A stretch of DNA of 64,000 nt from Pusillimonas caeni (lineage in GTDB: Bacteria; Pseudomonadota; Gammaproteobacteria; Burkholderiales; Burkholderiaceae_B): positions 1 through 64,000 of the forward strand of contig NZ_PDUW01000011.1 of assembly GCF_003545815.1 (NCBI RefSeq). The letters run 5' to 3'. The position numbers and the translations under genes were made by a program. Below are positions 17,839-27,335 of the stretch, in pieces (positions within the stretch are counted from its first letter, which is position 1; every line of letters starts with the position of its first letter). The notes beneath the pieces are model-generated. The model worked only from the letters and a program-made list of their open reading frames with translations. It had not been told where the DNA came from and did no database searches.

Positions 17839-19209
17839 TCAGGCGCGCGCCGGATCGCGCCGGCTTCCGGCCGGGGCGTTGCCCGAGCGAGCCGGGCGTC
17901 CGGGCCGGCCCCCCTGGCCCGATCCGCGCGCGCCGCCGCGGCGAGCCGCTTCGCCTGGCGCGGGCCGCCGGGCCTGGCCCTGCGGACGGCCCGGAGCGCT
18001 GCCGCGTCGCGGCGGGCGCGGTTCGCGCTCTTCGGCGGCGAAGGATTCGGCGGCGCCGGCCGGCGGCGTCCAGCCCTCGATGGTGGTGCGATCGATGGGG
18101 CGCTTGATGAGTTTCTCGATGGCGTTCAGGTACTTGATCTCCGTCCTGTCGACGAGGGACAGGGCCGAGCCTTCGCTGCCGGCGCGGCCGGTGCGGCCGA
18201 TGCGGTGCACGTAGTCTTCGGGCACATTGGGCAGCTCGAAGTTGACGACGTGGGGAAGCTGGTCGATGTCGATGCCGCGCGCCGCGATGTCGGTCGCCAC
18301 CAGCACGGCCACCTTGCCTTCTTTGAAGCCGCTGAGCGCGCGAGTGCGGGCGGCCTGGCTCTTGTTGCCATGGATGGCGGCCGCCGTCAGGCCGTCCTTG
18401 ACCAGCTTCTCGGCCAGGCGGTTGGCGCCGTGCTTGGTGCGGGTGAAGACCAGCACCTGGTGCCAGCCGCTTTCGCGGATGATGTGGCTGAGCAGATCGC
18501 GCTTGTGCGCCTGCTCGGTCATGACCAGGCTTTGCCTGACCAGCTCGGAGGCCGTGTTGCGGCGCGCGACCGAGATTTCGGCCGGATTGTCCAGCACGCC
18601 GCGCGCAAGTTCGCGGATCTCGTCCGAGAAAGTGGCCGAGAACAGCAGGTTCTGGCGCTGCTTGGGCAGCAGGGCGAGGACGCGGCGGATGTCGCGGATG
18701 AAGCCCATGTCGAGCATGCGGTCGGCTTCGTCCAGGACGAGGATCTCGACGCCGGACAGGTCGACGGTTTTCTGCTGGGCGTGGTCGAGCAGGCGGCCCG
18801 GCGTGGCGACGAGGATGTCGACCGGCTTGCGCAGCGCGGTGATCTGGGGATTGATGTTGACGCCGCCGAACATCACCATCGAGCGTATGGGCGTGTGCTT
18901 GCCGTAGGTGCGCACCGACTCTTCCACCTGGGCGGCGAGTTCGCGCGTGGGGGTCAGGATCAGGCAGCGCGGCCGACCGGCCTTGGCCTGGCGCAGGGGC
19001 GTCTCGAGCAGGCGATGAAGAATGGGCAGGGTAAAGCCGGCCGTCTTGCCGGTGCCGGTCTGCGCGGCGGCCAGCAGGTCGCCGCCCTTCAGCACTTGCG
19101 GAATGGCCTGGGCCTGGATGGGGGTGGGCGCGGTGTAGCCGGTCTCGGCGATGGCACGCAAAAGGGATTCGGCCAGCCCGAGGGCGGCAAAAGGAATTTG
19201 GGTATTCAA
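17839..19209 (-). CDS. rhlE: DEAD-box ATP-dependent RNA helicase (RhlE type)
   Basis: A 456-aa RNA helicase. The Q-motif region ([14 protein letters not shown]), Walker A AQTGTGKT, the DEAD box [13 protein letters not shown], motif III FSATFS and motif [12 protein letters not shown] occur in order. A basic, Arg/Gly/Pro-rich tail (from about residue 385) likely binds RNA. The start codon is TTG at 19209, supported by GGAG nine bases upstream and by the RhlE-like N-terminus [19 protein letters not shown]. Roles in ribosome assembly and RNA turnover are known for this family. Confidence 0.92.
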   Translation of the reverse strand: MNTQIPFAALGLAESLLRAIAETGYTAPTPIQAQAIPQVLKGGDLLAAAQTGTGKTAGFTLPILHRLLETPLRQAKAGRPRCLILTPTRELAAQVEESVRTYGKHTPIRSMVMFGGVNINPQITALRKPVDILVATPGRLLDHAQQKTVDLSGVEILVLDEADRMLDMGFIRDIRRVLALLPKQRQNLLFSATFSDEIRELARGVLDNPAEISVARRNTASELVRQSLVMTEQAHKRDLLSHIIRESGWHQVLVFTRTKHGANRLAEKLVKDGLTAAAIHGNKSQAARTRALSGFKEGKVAVLVATDIAARGIDIDQLPHVVNFELPNVPEDYVHRIGRTGRAGSEGSALSLVDRTEIKYLNAIEKLIKRPIDRTTIEGWTPPAGAAESFAAEEREPRPPRRGSAPGRPQGQARRPAPGEAARRGGARGSGQGGRPGRPARSGNAPAGSRRDPARA

Positions 19210-19542
19210 GAAGACAACTCCAGCGACAGCCTATCGCTCGAGTCGAGAGACACCAATCTAGGCGGACGGAAAAGTAATGAGGCCAAAACGAGGCCGGAAA
19301 TGGCAAGGCGAGGAAGTACCGCTTGCTGCTGCGCGCTGATTGGTTGCGCGCGAAGCTGCCATTGTACTGTAACTGGCCGGTTCGCGCGTCGGCGCGGCAT
19401 TTCTTTTTATTGACGCCGCTCATGCGCTTCTATACACTCCGATCATAATAAATTGGAATGGTGTTCTTTATAACAGAACATTCCGAGCAAAGGCGGCACT
19501 CATGGGCATGACGGCGTTCAAACGCCGTCCAAAGGAGGGTGT
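19210..19542. other. Divergent control region between rhlE and the first binding-protein operon (333 bp)
   Basis: No gene seen. On the plus strand it holds the IclR-type operator at 19462-19480 and the ribosome-binding site (AAGGAGGGTGT) of the solute-binding gene. A TTGACG at 19410-19415 with TATACA 15 bp later is a weak candidate promoter. The rhlE leader occupies the left part. This is the left limit of the catabolic island. Confidence 0.6.
19462..19480. promoter_or_regulatory. IclR-type operator 1 (best palindromic copy)
   Basis: TGTTCT-TTATAAC-AGAACA, a perfect 6-7-6 inverted repeat, 63 bp before the first solute-binding gene. An outer GGAAT...ATTCC pair (19455-19459 and 19480-19484) extends the symmetry. 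It defines the motif found at seven further sites in the island. Confidence 0.75.
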
Positions 19543-20601
19543 ATGAGCTGGAGTGAATGGAGGCGGCGCATCGCCGTGGCGATGATGGCGGCGATGGCGG
19601 CCTGGCCCGCCATGGGGCAGGAGCGACCCGATACTTCGCTGATGCAGTACAAGGGCCAGGACCGCGCCGCGCGGATCGAGGCCGCGGCCAGGCGCGAAGG
19701 CACGCTCACGCTCTACACCAGCCTGGCCGAAAAGAACATCCGCGCTCTGGTCGACCCCTTCGAGAAAAAGTACGGCATCAAGGTGGTGGTGTGGCGTTCG
19801 GGCCAGAGCCGGGTATTGCAGCGCATACTCACCGAGGCCAGCGCCGGCCGCCACGAGGTGGACGCGATACACATGGGCTCGCCCGAGCTCGAGGCCCTGC
19901 AGCGCGAGCGCATACTGCAGCCGGTGGATTCGCCCGTGTTCCAGCAGTTGTCCGAGGGCTCGGTGCCCGAGCATCGCGAGTGGGCCGCCACCATACTGCA
20001 GGTGTTCGTGCAGGCCTACAACACCGACAAGATCAAGAAAGAAGAACTGCCCGAAAGCTACCAGGACCTGCTCGATCCGAAGTGGAAGGGCAAGCTGGGC
20101 ATCGAGGCCAAGGCCTGGCCCTGGTATGCCGCGCTGGTGCGTCGGCTGGGCGAAGAAAAAGGCGTCAGGCTCTTCGATGATCTGGTCGACCGGAACGGCA
20201 TCTCGGTCCGCCATGGCACGTCGCTGCTGAACAATATGGTGGTGGCCGGCGAGGTGCCCCTGGCGCTGACGGTGTACAGCCACATGCCCCAGGCTTCCAA
20301 GGACAGGGGCGCGGCCATCGACTGGTTCACGCTGGACCCCACCATCGCCCGGGCCAACGGCGTGGCGATAGCCCGCCATGCCAAGCATCCCAACGCGGCC
20401 CTGCTGTTCTACGAATACATGCTGTCGGCGGACGGTGCGCAAAAGGAATTCGCCGCCATGGACTACGTGCCGACCAACGCCCGGCTGGATTCCCCGCTTC
20501 CCAATGTGAAGTTCGCTCTGGTCGATCCCGAAACCGTACTCGAGGAGGTGGACAAATGGACCCGGCTGTTCGACGAGACTTTTGTGAAGCGCACGGACTA
20601 G
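19543..20601 (+). CDS. Periplasmic solute-binding protein 1 (ABC uptake)
   Basis: A 352-aa class of extracellular solute-binding protein often labelled iron(III)-type. A signal peptide (about residues 1-25, ending AAWPAMG-Q) is followed by the family opening RIEAAARREGTLTLYTSLAEKN. Later blocks are YGIKVVVWRSGQSRVLQRI, YNTDKIKKEELP, DPKWKGKLGIEA and GEVPLALTVYSH. Good ribosome-binding site. First gene of an operon with a second binding protein, an aldehyde dehydrogenase and a TPP enzyme, so the ligand is more likely an organic acid than iron. No permease is adjacent; the only one is at 51.7 kb. Confidence 0.85.
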   Translation: MSWSEWRRRIAVAMMAAMAAWPAMGQERPDTSLMQYKGQDRAARIEAAARREGTLTLYTSLAEKNIRALVDPFEKKYGIKVVVWRSGQSRVLQRILTEASAGRHEVDAIHMGSPELEALQRERILQPVDSPVFQQLSEGSVPEHREWAATILQVFVQAYNTDKIKKEELPESYQDLLDPKWKGKLGIEAKAWPWYAALVRRLGEEKGVRLFDDLVDRNGISVRHGTSLLNNMVVAGEVPLALTVYSHMPQASKDRGAAIDWFTLDPTIARANGVAIARHAKHPNAALLFYEYMLSADGAQKEFAAMDYVPTNARLDSPLPNVKFALVDPETVLEEVDKWTRLFDETFVKRTD

Positions 20602-20672
20602 GAGTGAACGATGGAGCAGGCGCGCGCTGTCGCGAGCCCCATGTGCGGAGCGGGCAAGTGAAGGACGTGACG

Positions 20673-21719
20673 ATGAAGCGGATCATACGGGTGGCGGGCG
20701 CCTGGCTGACGGCTGCGGTTCTGGCCGCGCCCGCAATGGCGCAGAACGAATCGTTGTTGCTGTACCAGGGATCCGACCGCCAGGAAAGGCTGGTCGAGGC
20801 CGCCCGGGCCGAGGGCGAACTCATGCTCTACACGACGCTGGCCGAAAAAAACCTGCGTCCGCTCATCGAGCCGTTTGAAAAGCAATACGGCGTCAAGGTG
20901 GAGGTGTGGCGGGCCGGCACCAGCCGGGTGCTGCAGCGCGCGGTGAGCGAAGCCGCGGCGGGACGCCACGAGGTGGACGCCTATCATTTCGGCTCGCCAC
21001 AGCTCGAGGCGCTGTACCGCGAGAATCTGCTGCAGCCGGTCGAGTCGCCGCTGTTCGCCCAGCTGGCCGATGAAGCCGTGCCGGCGCACAAGCAATGGGC
21101 CTCCACCGTTTTCCAGGTCTATGTCCAGGCCTACAACACCGACAGAATCAAGAAAGAAGCGCTTCCCAGGCGCTACGAAGACCTGCTCGATCCGAAGTGG
21201 AAAGGCAAGCTGGGCATAGAAAGCGAATCATGGCTGTGGTATGCCGCCCTGATGAAGTCCATGGGCGAGGAGAAAGGCCGCGCGCTCTTCACCGAGATCG
21301 TCGAGCGCAACGGCATGTCGCAGCGCTATGGCTACTCGCTGGTGAACAACATGGTGGTGGCCGGCGAGGTGCCCCTGGCGCTGACGGTGTACAGCCACAT
21401 GCCCCAGGCGTCCAAAGACAAGGGCGCGCCCATCGACTGGTTCGTGCTCGAACCGGCGATTGCGCGCGCCAACGGCATCGCCATCGCCCGCCACGCCAAG
21501 CATCCCAACGCGGCCCTGCTGTTCTATGAATACATGCTGTCGGCCGACGGCGCCCAGGGCGTATTCGCTTCCATGGACTACGTCCCGGCCAACACCAAGC
21601 TGCCCTCTCCTTTGCCGGACCTGCGCCTGCGCATGGCGGATCCGGTCGCGGCGCTGGATGAGGTGGACAAGTGGGTGGGGCAGTTCAGGGAAGTGTTCGG
21701 ACAAGGCCCGACGCGTTGA
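20673..21719 (+). CDS. Periplasmic solute-binding protein 2 (ABC uptake)
   Basis: A 348-aa paralog of the preceding protein. The signal peptide ends AVLAAPAMA-Q near residue 22. The mature part opens LLYQGSDRQERLVEAARAEGE and keeps YGVKVEVWRAGTSRVLQRA, YNTDRIKKEALP and DPKWKGKLGIES. The start at 20673 (MKRIIRVAGAWL) gives a clean signal peptide; the frame is open further upstream but overlaps the previous gene. A 59-bp stretch (21351-21409) is identical to 20236-20294 of its neighbour, pointing to recent tandem duplication or gene conversion. The ligand is unknown. Confidence 0.85.
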   Translation: MKRIIRVAGAWLTAAVLAAPAMAQNESLLLYQGSDRQERLVEAARAEGELMLYTTLAEKNLRPLIEPFEKQYGVKVEVWRAGTSRVLQRAVSEAAAGRHEVDAYHFGSPQLEALYRENLLQPVESPLFAQLADEAVPAHKQWASTVFQVYVQAYNTDRIKKEALPRRYEDLLDPKWKGKLGIESESWLWYAALMKSMGEEKGRALFTEIVERNGMSQRYGYSLVNNMVVAGEVPLALTVYSHMPQASKDKGAPIDWFVLEPAIARANGIAIARHAKHPNAALLFYEYMLSADGAQGVFASMDYVPANTKLPSPLPDLRLRMADPVAALDEVDKWVGQFREVFGQGPTR

Positions 21720-21775
21720 CGGGCCACGGGGCGCGCTGTCCGGCGCGCCCGTCATGACGATATGGAGGCGACAGA

Positions 21776-23266
21776 GTGAATCTTGCAGACGGTTTTGCAG
21801 CACAGGTATTGAACCGGGCCCGGGAGGAAACCCAGGACTGGAAGATGTTGATCAACAATGAATGGGTGGCCAGCCGTTCGGGCGCCACCATGGCGTCGGT
21901 CAACCCGGCCTACGACGAGGAAATCGCCCGGGTGCCGGCGGGCGGCGCGGACGACATCGAACTGGCGGTGCGGGCCGCCAAGGCGGCCTTTCCCGCCTGG
22001 AGCCGCCTGCATGTGGACGAGCGGGCGGCGTACTGCCGGCGTTTCGCCCAGGCCCTGCGCAAAGAAGCGCGCGAATTCGGCATGCTGGACGCCATAGACA
22101 GCGGCAATCCCTTTCTGGCCATGGTGGACGACGCCAAGAAGGGCGCCTCGCTGCACGATTTCTTTTCCGGGCTGGGCATGGAGATCAAGGGCGAGACCAT
22201 TCCCACGCCCGGCGGCGGGCTCGACTACACGCGGCTGCAGCCCTTCGGCGTAGTGGGCCGCATCATTCCCTTCAATCACCCGATCTCGTTCGGCGCGGGC
22301 AAGCTGGCGCCCGCCCTCATCGCCGGCAACACCGTGGTGCTCAAGCCGGCCGACCAGACGCCGCTGTCGTCCTTGTGGATGGGCAAGCTCGTGCGCGAGT
22401 GCTTCCCGCCCGGGGTGGTGAACATCGTCACGGGCGACGGCCCGGCATGCGGTGGGGCGCTCGTCGCCCACAAGGACGTGCGCCGCATCGCCTTCACGGG
22501 CAGCGTGGAGACGGGGCGGGCCATTACGCGGCAGGCGGGCATCAAGACGCTGAGCCTCGAACTGGGCGGCAAGAATCCGCTCATCATCTACCCGGACGTG
22601 GACATCGACAAGGTGGCCGCCGCCGCGGTGGCGGGCATGAACTTCACCCGCTCGCAGGGCCAGTCCTGCGGCTCCAACTCGCGCGTCTTTGTCCATGCCT
22701 CCATCAAGAACGATTTCATGGACGCGGTCCTGGCGCTGACCGACCGGATCGACATCGGGCTGCCCGAGCTCGAATCGACCCAGATGGGGCCTGTGGTGAC
22801 ACGCCGCCATTACGAGCGGGTCATGGGCTATATCGAGACCGGCCGCAAGGAGGGCGCGCGCGTGGTGCGGGGCGGCGGCCATGCACCCGGCGAGGCGCTG
22901 CGCAAGGGCTGCTTCGTCGACGTCACCGTCTTCGACCAGGTGCGCCACGGCATGGCGATAGAGCGCGAGGAAATCTTCGGCCCGGTCATGAGCGTGCTGG
23001 AATGGGACGACGAGGCGACCATGCTCGAAGAGGTCAACGACAGCGACTACGGACTGTGCGCCAACATCTGGACCAACGACATCTCCACCGGCCTGCGCAT
23101 GGCCGATGCCGTGGAATGCGGCTACGTGTGGGTCAACGGCCATGGCGGGAAACGCTACAAGGGGGCGCCCTTCGGCGGCTTCAAGAACAGCGGCATCGGG
23201 CGCGAGCACTCGCTGGACGAGCTGCTGAGCTACACCCAGGTCAAGAACATCAACGTTACCTACTGA
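21776..23266 (+). CDS. NAD(P)-dependent aldehyde dehydrogenase
   Basis: A 496-aa enzyme oxidising an aldehyde to its carboxylic acid. The catalytic Cys is C298 (SQGQSCGSNSRVFVH) and the general-base Glu is E262 (SLELGGKNPLI). The NAD-binding FTGSVETGRAIT and the substrate-entry PFNHPISFGAGKLAPAL are typical. GTG at 21776 is favoured because GGAGG lies at the right distance; an ATG at 21845 would cut into the fold. It sits 9 bp before the TPP-dependent decarboxylase-like gene. I infer that the two work in series, 2-oxo acid to aldehyde to acid. Confidence 0.9.
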   Translation: MNLADGFAAQVLNRAREETQDWKMLINNEWVASRSGATMASVNPAYDEEIARVPAGGADDIELAVRAAKAAFPAWSRLHVDERAAYCRRFAQALRKEAREFGMLDAIDSGNPFLAMVDDAKKGASLHDFFSGLGMEIKGETIPTPGGGLDYTRLQPFGVVGRIIPFNHPISFGAGKLAPALIAGNTVVLKPADQTPLSSLWMGKLVRECFPPGVVNIVTGDGPACGGALVAHKDVRRIAFTGSVETGRAITRQAGIKTLSLELGGKNPLIIYPDVDIDKVAAAAVAGMNFTRSQGQSCGSNSRVFVHASIKNDFMDAVLALTDRIDIGLPELESTQMGPVVTRRHYERVMGYIETGRKEGARVVRGGGHAPGEALRKGCFVDVTVFDQVRHGMAIEREEIFGPVMSVLEWDDEATMLEEVNDSDYGLCANIWTNDISTGLRMADAVECGYVWVNGHGGKRYKGAPFGGFKNSGIGREHSLDELLSYTQVKNINVTY

Positions 23267-23274
23267 GCATCCGC

Positions 23275-25050
23275 ATGAGTGTGCAAAACGACGCGGGCAA
23301 GCGCCTGACGCCCCGCCGCTATGGGTCGGACTTCATCGTCGACCTGTTGCGCCGCTATCAACTGCCCTACGCCGCCTTCAATCCGGGCGCCTCTTTTCGC
23401 GGCATCCATGATTCTTTGGTGAATTACCTGGGCAACGAGTCGCCCGAGTTCCTGGAGTGCATGCACGAAGAGATCTCGGTGGCCATCGCCCACGGCTACG
23501 CGCGCGCCACCGGCAGGCCCATGGCGGCCATACTGCACAATGTGGTGGGCCTGCAGCACGCCACCATGGCCATCTACAACGCTTGGTGCGACCGCATCCC
23601 CATCATCCTGCTGGGGGGCACGGGCCCCATGTCCTACACCAAGAGGCGGCCCGGCAGCGACTGGGTGCACACCGCCCTGGTGCAGGGCAACCTCATCCGC
23701 GACTTCGTCAAATGGGACGACCAGCCGGACGATCTGGACAGCACGCCCGAATCGTTCGCCCGCGCCTATCAGACCGCCATGACCCACCCGCAGGGGCCGG
23801 TCTATATCTGCTACGACGCGCAGATCCAGGAGGTCGAGTGCGAGCGGTTTCCCGAGCTGCCGGATCCTTCGAAGTTCCAGCCCCCCGAACCGCCCGCGGC
23901 GGGCCCGCAGACCATACAGCGCATTGCCCGGGCGCTGTGCGAGGCCGAGGCGCCGGTCATCGTGGCCGATCGCATGGGGCGTTCGGCCATCGCCTTCGAC
24001 GCCCTGCTGCGCCTGGCCGAACTGCTGGGCATTCCGGTGCTCGACCAGGGCAACCGCCACAACTTCCCCACCCGGCATCCGCTGTTTCTGGTCGAGTCGG
24101 CGGCGCAGGTGCTGGCCGAGGCCGATTTCGTGCTGGCGCTGGATGCCATGGACCTGTATGGCGCCCTGCACACCGTCGATCGCCTGACGCGCGAGACGCG
24201 CCCCATGTACAAGCCGGGCACGCGCATCGCCCACGTCACGCTGGACGGTTATGCGGTACGAAGCTGGAGCCACGACTTCCGGCGCGTCCAGGAAACGGAC
24301 GATGCCATTGCGGCCGATACCGAAAGCTTCGTTCCAGCCCTGCTCGAGCGCTGCCATGCCGTGGTCGAAGGCCGCGGCGATGTGGTGAAGGCGGCTCAGG
24401 AAAGGCTGGCCAAGTGGAGCGCGCACAGCGAGAAGCTGCGTAACGAATGGCGCGCCAGAGCGCAGTCGGAGAGCGGTGGCGAGCCTATTGCATTGTCCAC
24501 TTTCGCCGCCATCGTCTGGGACGCCGTCAAGGACGAGCCCTGGGTGCTGACCAACGGCATCGCCAATGGTTGGGTCAAGCGGATCTGGGACATCAGCCGG
24601 CCGGACCAGTACATGGGCCGGTACAGCGGAGGAGGCCTGGGCTACGGCATGGGGTCTTCGCTGGGCGCGACGCTGGCCAATCCGGGCCGGCTGTGCGTCA
24701 ATCTGCAGGGCGACGGCGACTTCCTGTTCACCCCCACGGCCTTGTGGACGGCGGCGCACCACGGGATACCGCTGCTGACCATCATCATGAACAATCGCAG
24801 CTATTACAACTCCGAGGAGCACGGGGAGAAGATCGCGGCGCATCGCAGCCGGCCGGTCGAGAACGCCGCGCTGGGCACGCGCATCGAGAACCCGGACTTC
24901 GACTACGCCGCCATGGCGCGGTCGATGGGGGTCCATGGCGAGGGGCCGGTCATGCGCAGCGCCGATCTGCCGGAGGCGCTGCGCCGGGCCATCGAGCAGG
25001 TCAAGCAGGGGCGGCCGGCTTTGGTCGAGGTGCGGACGCAGAATCGCTAG
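23275..25050 (+). CDS. Thiamine pyrophosphate-dependent decarboxylase/synthase-like enzyme
   Basis: A 591-aa enzyme of the acetolactate synthase/benzoylformate decarboxylase superfamily. The N-terminal Pyr domain has the cofactor-activating Glu in CMHEEISVAIAHGYARATG (about residue 65). The central domain covers roughly residues 190-360. The TPP-binding motif opens LQGDGDFLF near residue 478 and closes at IMNNRSYY about 28 residues later. Following directly on an aldehyde dehydrogenase, decarboxylation of an aromatic or aliphatic 2-oxo acid is likely, by analogy with mandelate-pathway mdlC-mdlD. A C-C ligase role is not excluded. Confidence 0.85.
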   Translation: MSVQNDAGKRLTPRRYGSDFIVDLLRRYQLPYAAFNPGASFRGIHDSLVNYLGNESPEFLECMHEEISVAIAHGYARATGRPMAAILHNVVGLQHATMAIYNAWCDRIPIILLGGTGPMSYTKRRPGSDWVHTALVQGNLIRDFVKWDDQPDDLDSTPESFARAYQTAMTHPQGPVYICYDAQIQEVECERFPELPDPSKFQPPEPPAAGPQTIQRIARALCEAEAPVIVADRMGRSAIAFDALLRLAELLGIPVLDQGNRHNFPTRHPLFLVESAAQVLAEADFVLALDAMDLYGALHTVDRLTRETRPMYKPGTRIAHVTLDGYAVRSWSHDFRRVQETDDAIAADTESFVPALLERCHAVVEGRGDVVKAAQERLAKWSAHSEKLRNEWRARAQSESGGEPIALSTFAAIVWDAVKDEPWVLTNGIANGWVKRIWDISRPDQYMGRYSGGGLGYGMGSSLGATLANPGRLCVNLQGDGDFLFTPTALWTAAHHGIPLLTIIMNNRSYYNSEEHGEKIAAHRSRPVENAALGTRIENPDFDYAAMARSMGVHGEGPVMRSADLPEALRRAIEQVKQGRPALVEVRTQNR

Positions 25051-25228
25051 GGCATGGACCCTCCTCCGGGCTAGCCGCTCCGACTGCCCTCGGCCGCCAT
25101 GCGGATGCCCTCCGCCGGCGCTTGGTAAAGAATGGTAAACACCGCGGCCTCGCGGGCAGATCGGGTGATCGGAATACGTCAAACTGCTTTACACTTCCGT
25201 TTGTCCCGACCTCTCGAGATCTGCAGTC

Positions 25229-25846
25229 ATGAAACGAATCCTGCTCCTGCTCTTGGCGCCCTTGCTGGCGATGTTCCTCACCGGCTGCGGCTACAACGAG
25301 ATTCAGCGGCTCGACGAACAGGTCAAGGCGGCCTGGTCGCAGACGCTCAATCAGTACGAGCGCCGCGCCGAGCTGGTGCCCAAGCTGGTGAACTCGGTCA
25401 ATGCCTATATGGTCAACGAGCGCACGGTGCTCACCGAAGTGACCGAGGCGCGCTCCAAGGTGGGCAGCATACAGATCAGCGTCGACGACCTGGACAACCC
25501 CGAGCTCATGGCCCGGTTCGCGCAGGCGCAAAGCCAGCTGTCCTCGGCGCTGTCGCGCCTGATCGCGGTGTCCGAGAATTATCCGCAGCTCAAGAGCGAC
25601 GGCCTGTTCCGCGACCTCATGACCCAGCTCGAGGGCACCGAGAACCGCATCGCCACCGAACGGGGCCGCTATGTGCAGGCCGTGCAGGCCTATAACGTCT
25701 ACATCAGGCAGTTTCCCACCGTGATCACGGCCAAGATCTTCGGCTACGACGTCATCCAGAACTACGGCGTCGACCGGCAGGACCAGATCATGCGCGACCC
25801 CGAAGTGAAGTTCGATGTGCCGGCCGGAGCCGGCGCCAACGGATAA
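25229..25846 (+). CDS. lemA: LemA-family lipoprotein
   Basis: A 205-aa LemA protein. A lipoprotein signal ends in the lipobox LTGC (residues 18-21; acylated Cys followed by GYNEIQRLDEQVKAAW). The rest is helical, with the family blocks QRRAELVPKLVNSV-like (YERRAELVPKLVNSV) and EGTENRIATERGRYVQAVQAYN. LemA proteins are membrane-bound four-helix proteins of unclear role. It opens a three-gene operon with two TPM-domain genes, a very common genomic trio. It interrupts the catabolic island and is probably backbone. Confidence 0.9.
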   Translation: MKRILLLLLAPLLAMFLTGCGYNEIQRLDEQVKAAWSQTLNQYERRAELVPKLVNSVNAYMVNERTVLTEVTEARSKVGSIQISVDDLDNPELMARFAQAQSQLSSALSRLIAVSENYPQLKSDGLFRDLMTQLEGTENRIATERGRYVQAVQAYNVYIRQFPTVITAKIFGYDVIQNYGVDRQDQIMRDPEVKFDVPAGAGANG

Positions 25847-25850
25847 GGCA

Positions 25851-26780
25851 ATGCGAACGCACCCAATGCCTGCGGCCGCCGGCCCGGGCCGGGCGCTTCA
25901 ATCGTGGCAGGCCTGGCTCTGGCTGCTGGCGGGCCTGCTGGCCTTCATGCTTGCTTCGCAGGCGTGGGGCCAGCCGGCGCCCATCCCCGCGCTCGAGCAG
26001 CGCGTCACCGACACGACGGGCACCCTCGACGCCTCGGCCCAGAGCCGCATCACCCAGGCCCTGGCCGACCTGGAGCAGCGCAAGGGCGCCCAGATCGCCG
26101 TCCTGATGATTCCCACCACCGGGCAGGAAGGCATAGAGCAATACGCGGTGCGGGCTTTCGAGCAATGGAGACTGGGCCGCGAGGACGTCGACGACGGCAT
26201 TCTCTTCCTGGTCGCCAAGGATGACCGCCGCCTGCGCATCGAGGTGGGCTACGGCCTGGAGGGTGCGGTGCCCGACCTGCTGGCGGGCCGCATCATCCGC
26301 GAGCAGGTGGCGCCGCGCTTTCAGCAGGGCGACTTCGCCGGCGGGGTCGAGGCGGGCGTGAACAGCCTGATTGCCCTGGTCGACGGCGAGGACCTTCCGC
26401 CGCCGCAGGCAGCGGAAGAGCCATCGGACACGGAAGACACCTTCGGCATCATCGCCATGCTGGTCATCATGGCCACCGTGCTGCCCCCCCTCATCGCCGT
26501 GGCGGGGGCGGCCCTGCTTACCTACCTCATTTTCGGCAGCGTGGTCTTTGCCGTGCTGGCGGGCATGGCCGCCTTCCTGCTGAGCCTGGCTGGCCGTGCC
26601 TTGAAGGCGGGGGGCGGCGGCGCGCGGGCTTCGCGGCGGGGCGGCGTCATCGGCGGGCTGGGAGGCATGGCCGGGGGCGGTTTCGGCCGAGGCGGCTTTG
26701 GCGGCGGCGGTTTCGGGGGCGGCGGCTTTGGCGGGGGCGGCGGTTCCAGCGGCGGAGGCGGCGCCTCCGGAAGCTGGTAG
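25851..26780 (+). CDS. TPM-domain membrane protein (YgcG family)
   Basis: A 309-aa protein with a signal or anchor (about residues 15-38) and a TPM domain (about 45-180: RVTDTTGTLDASAQSRITQ, IAVLMIPTTGQE, LRIEVGYGLEGAVPD). Two or three transmembrane helices and a Gly-rich tail (FGGGGFGGGG-type) ending SGGGGASGSW complete it. It starts 4 bp after the lemA stop. TPM-domain proteins are found with LemA throughout bacteria, and some act in photosystem repair or as weak phosphatases. The precise job here is unknown. Confidence 0.88.
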   Translation: MRTHPMPAAAGPGRALQSWQAWLWLLAGLLAFMLASQAWGQPAPIPALEQRVTDTTGTLDASAQSRITQALADLEQRKGAQIAVLMIPTTGQEGIEQYAVRAFEQWRLGREDVDDGILFLVAKDDRRLRIEVGYGLEGAVPDLLAGRIIREQVAPRFQQGDFAGGVEAGVNSLIALVDGEDLPPPQAAEEPSDTEDTFGIIAMLVIMATVLPPLIAVAGAALLTYLIFGSVVFAVLAGMAAFLLSLAGRALKAGGGGARASRRGGVIGGLGGMAGGGFGRGGFGGGGFGGGGFGGGGGSSGGGGASGSW

Positions 26781-26837
26781 GGCCGCCGCAAGGCGTGGCG
26801 CGGGGGCCGCAAGCCGGCCCATGAACAGGAGGTACAG

Positions 26838-27335
26838 GTGCGGGGCAGCGGCTGGAAACGATTGACGGGGTGGGCCACGATCGAGGGCCAGATCCTGCGC
26901 AGGCGGCATTTCACGCCGGCCATACTCGAACGCATCGCCCAGCGCATCGGCGAGTGCGAACGCGCGCACACAGGCGAGCTGATGCTGGCGATCGAGGCCG
27001 TCTCGCCGGCGCACGAGCCCGACAGCCATGCCCGCGCGCTCGAGGTCTTCGGCAAGCTGCGCGTCTGGGATACTCCTTTGAATACCGGCGTGCTGCTGTA
27101 TCTGGCGCTGGACCGGCACTGTATCGAACTCATCGCCGACCGGGGCGTGGCCGCGCCCGCGGCCGCCTGGCCCGAAGTCTGCGAACGCCTGCGGCACCAC
27201 CTGCGCCAGGGTCGCTATGTCGAAGGCATACTGGCCGCCGTGGACGATATCGAAGGCATCTGCGCCCGCCATTGCCCGCCGGCCGAAGGCCAGGACGGCG
27301 CCAATCAGCTGCCCGACCGCCCCGTCCTGCTCTGA
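26838..27335 (+). CDS. Second TPM-domain protein, soluble
   Basis: A 165-aa protein with a TPM-type domain and no signal peptide. Recognisable blocks are ILERIAQRIGECERAHTGELMLAIEA, RVWDTPLNTGVLLYLALDRHCIELIADRGV and EGILAAVDDIEGI. The GTG start at 26838 is chosen because AGGAGG lies six bases upstream. It is the third gene of the lemA operon. Its last 31 bp overlap the 3' end of the convergent MFS gene. Confidence 0.85.
   Translation: MRGSGWKRLTGWATIEGQILRRRHFTPAILERIAQRIGECERAHTGELMLAIEAVSPAHEPDSHARALEVFGKLRVWDTPLNTGVLLYLALDRHCIELIADRGVAAPAAAWPEVCERLRHHLRQGRYVEGILAAVDDIEGICARHCPPAEGQDGANQLPDRPVLL

Noticed and set aside
16163-19423. A continuous 1086-codon open frame on the minus strand
   Set aside because: It is prfC plus a long out-of-frame read through the rhlE region. 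Upstream of 17761 the translation is Arg/Pro-rich nonsense, while rhlE in another frame has all helicase motifs.
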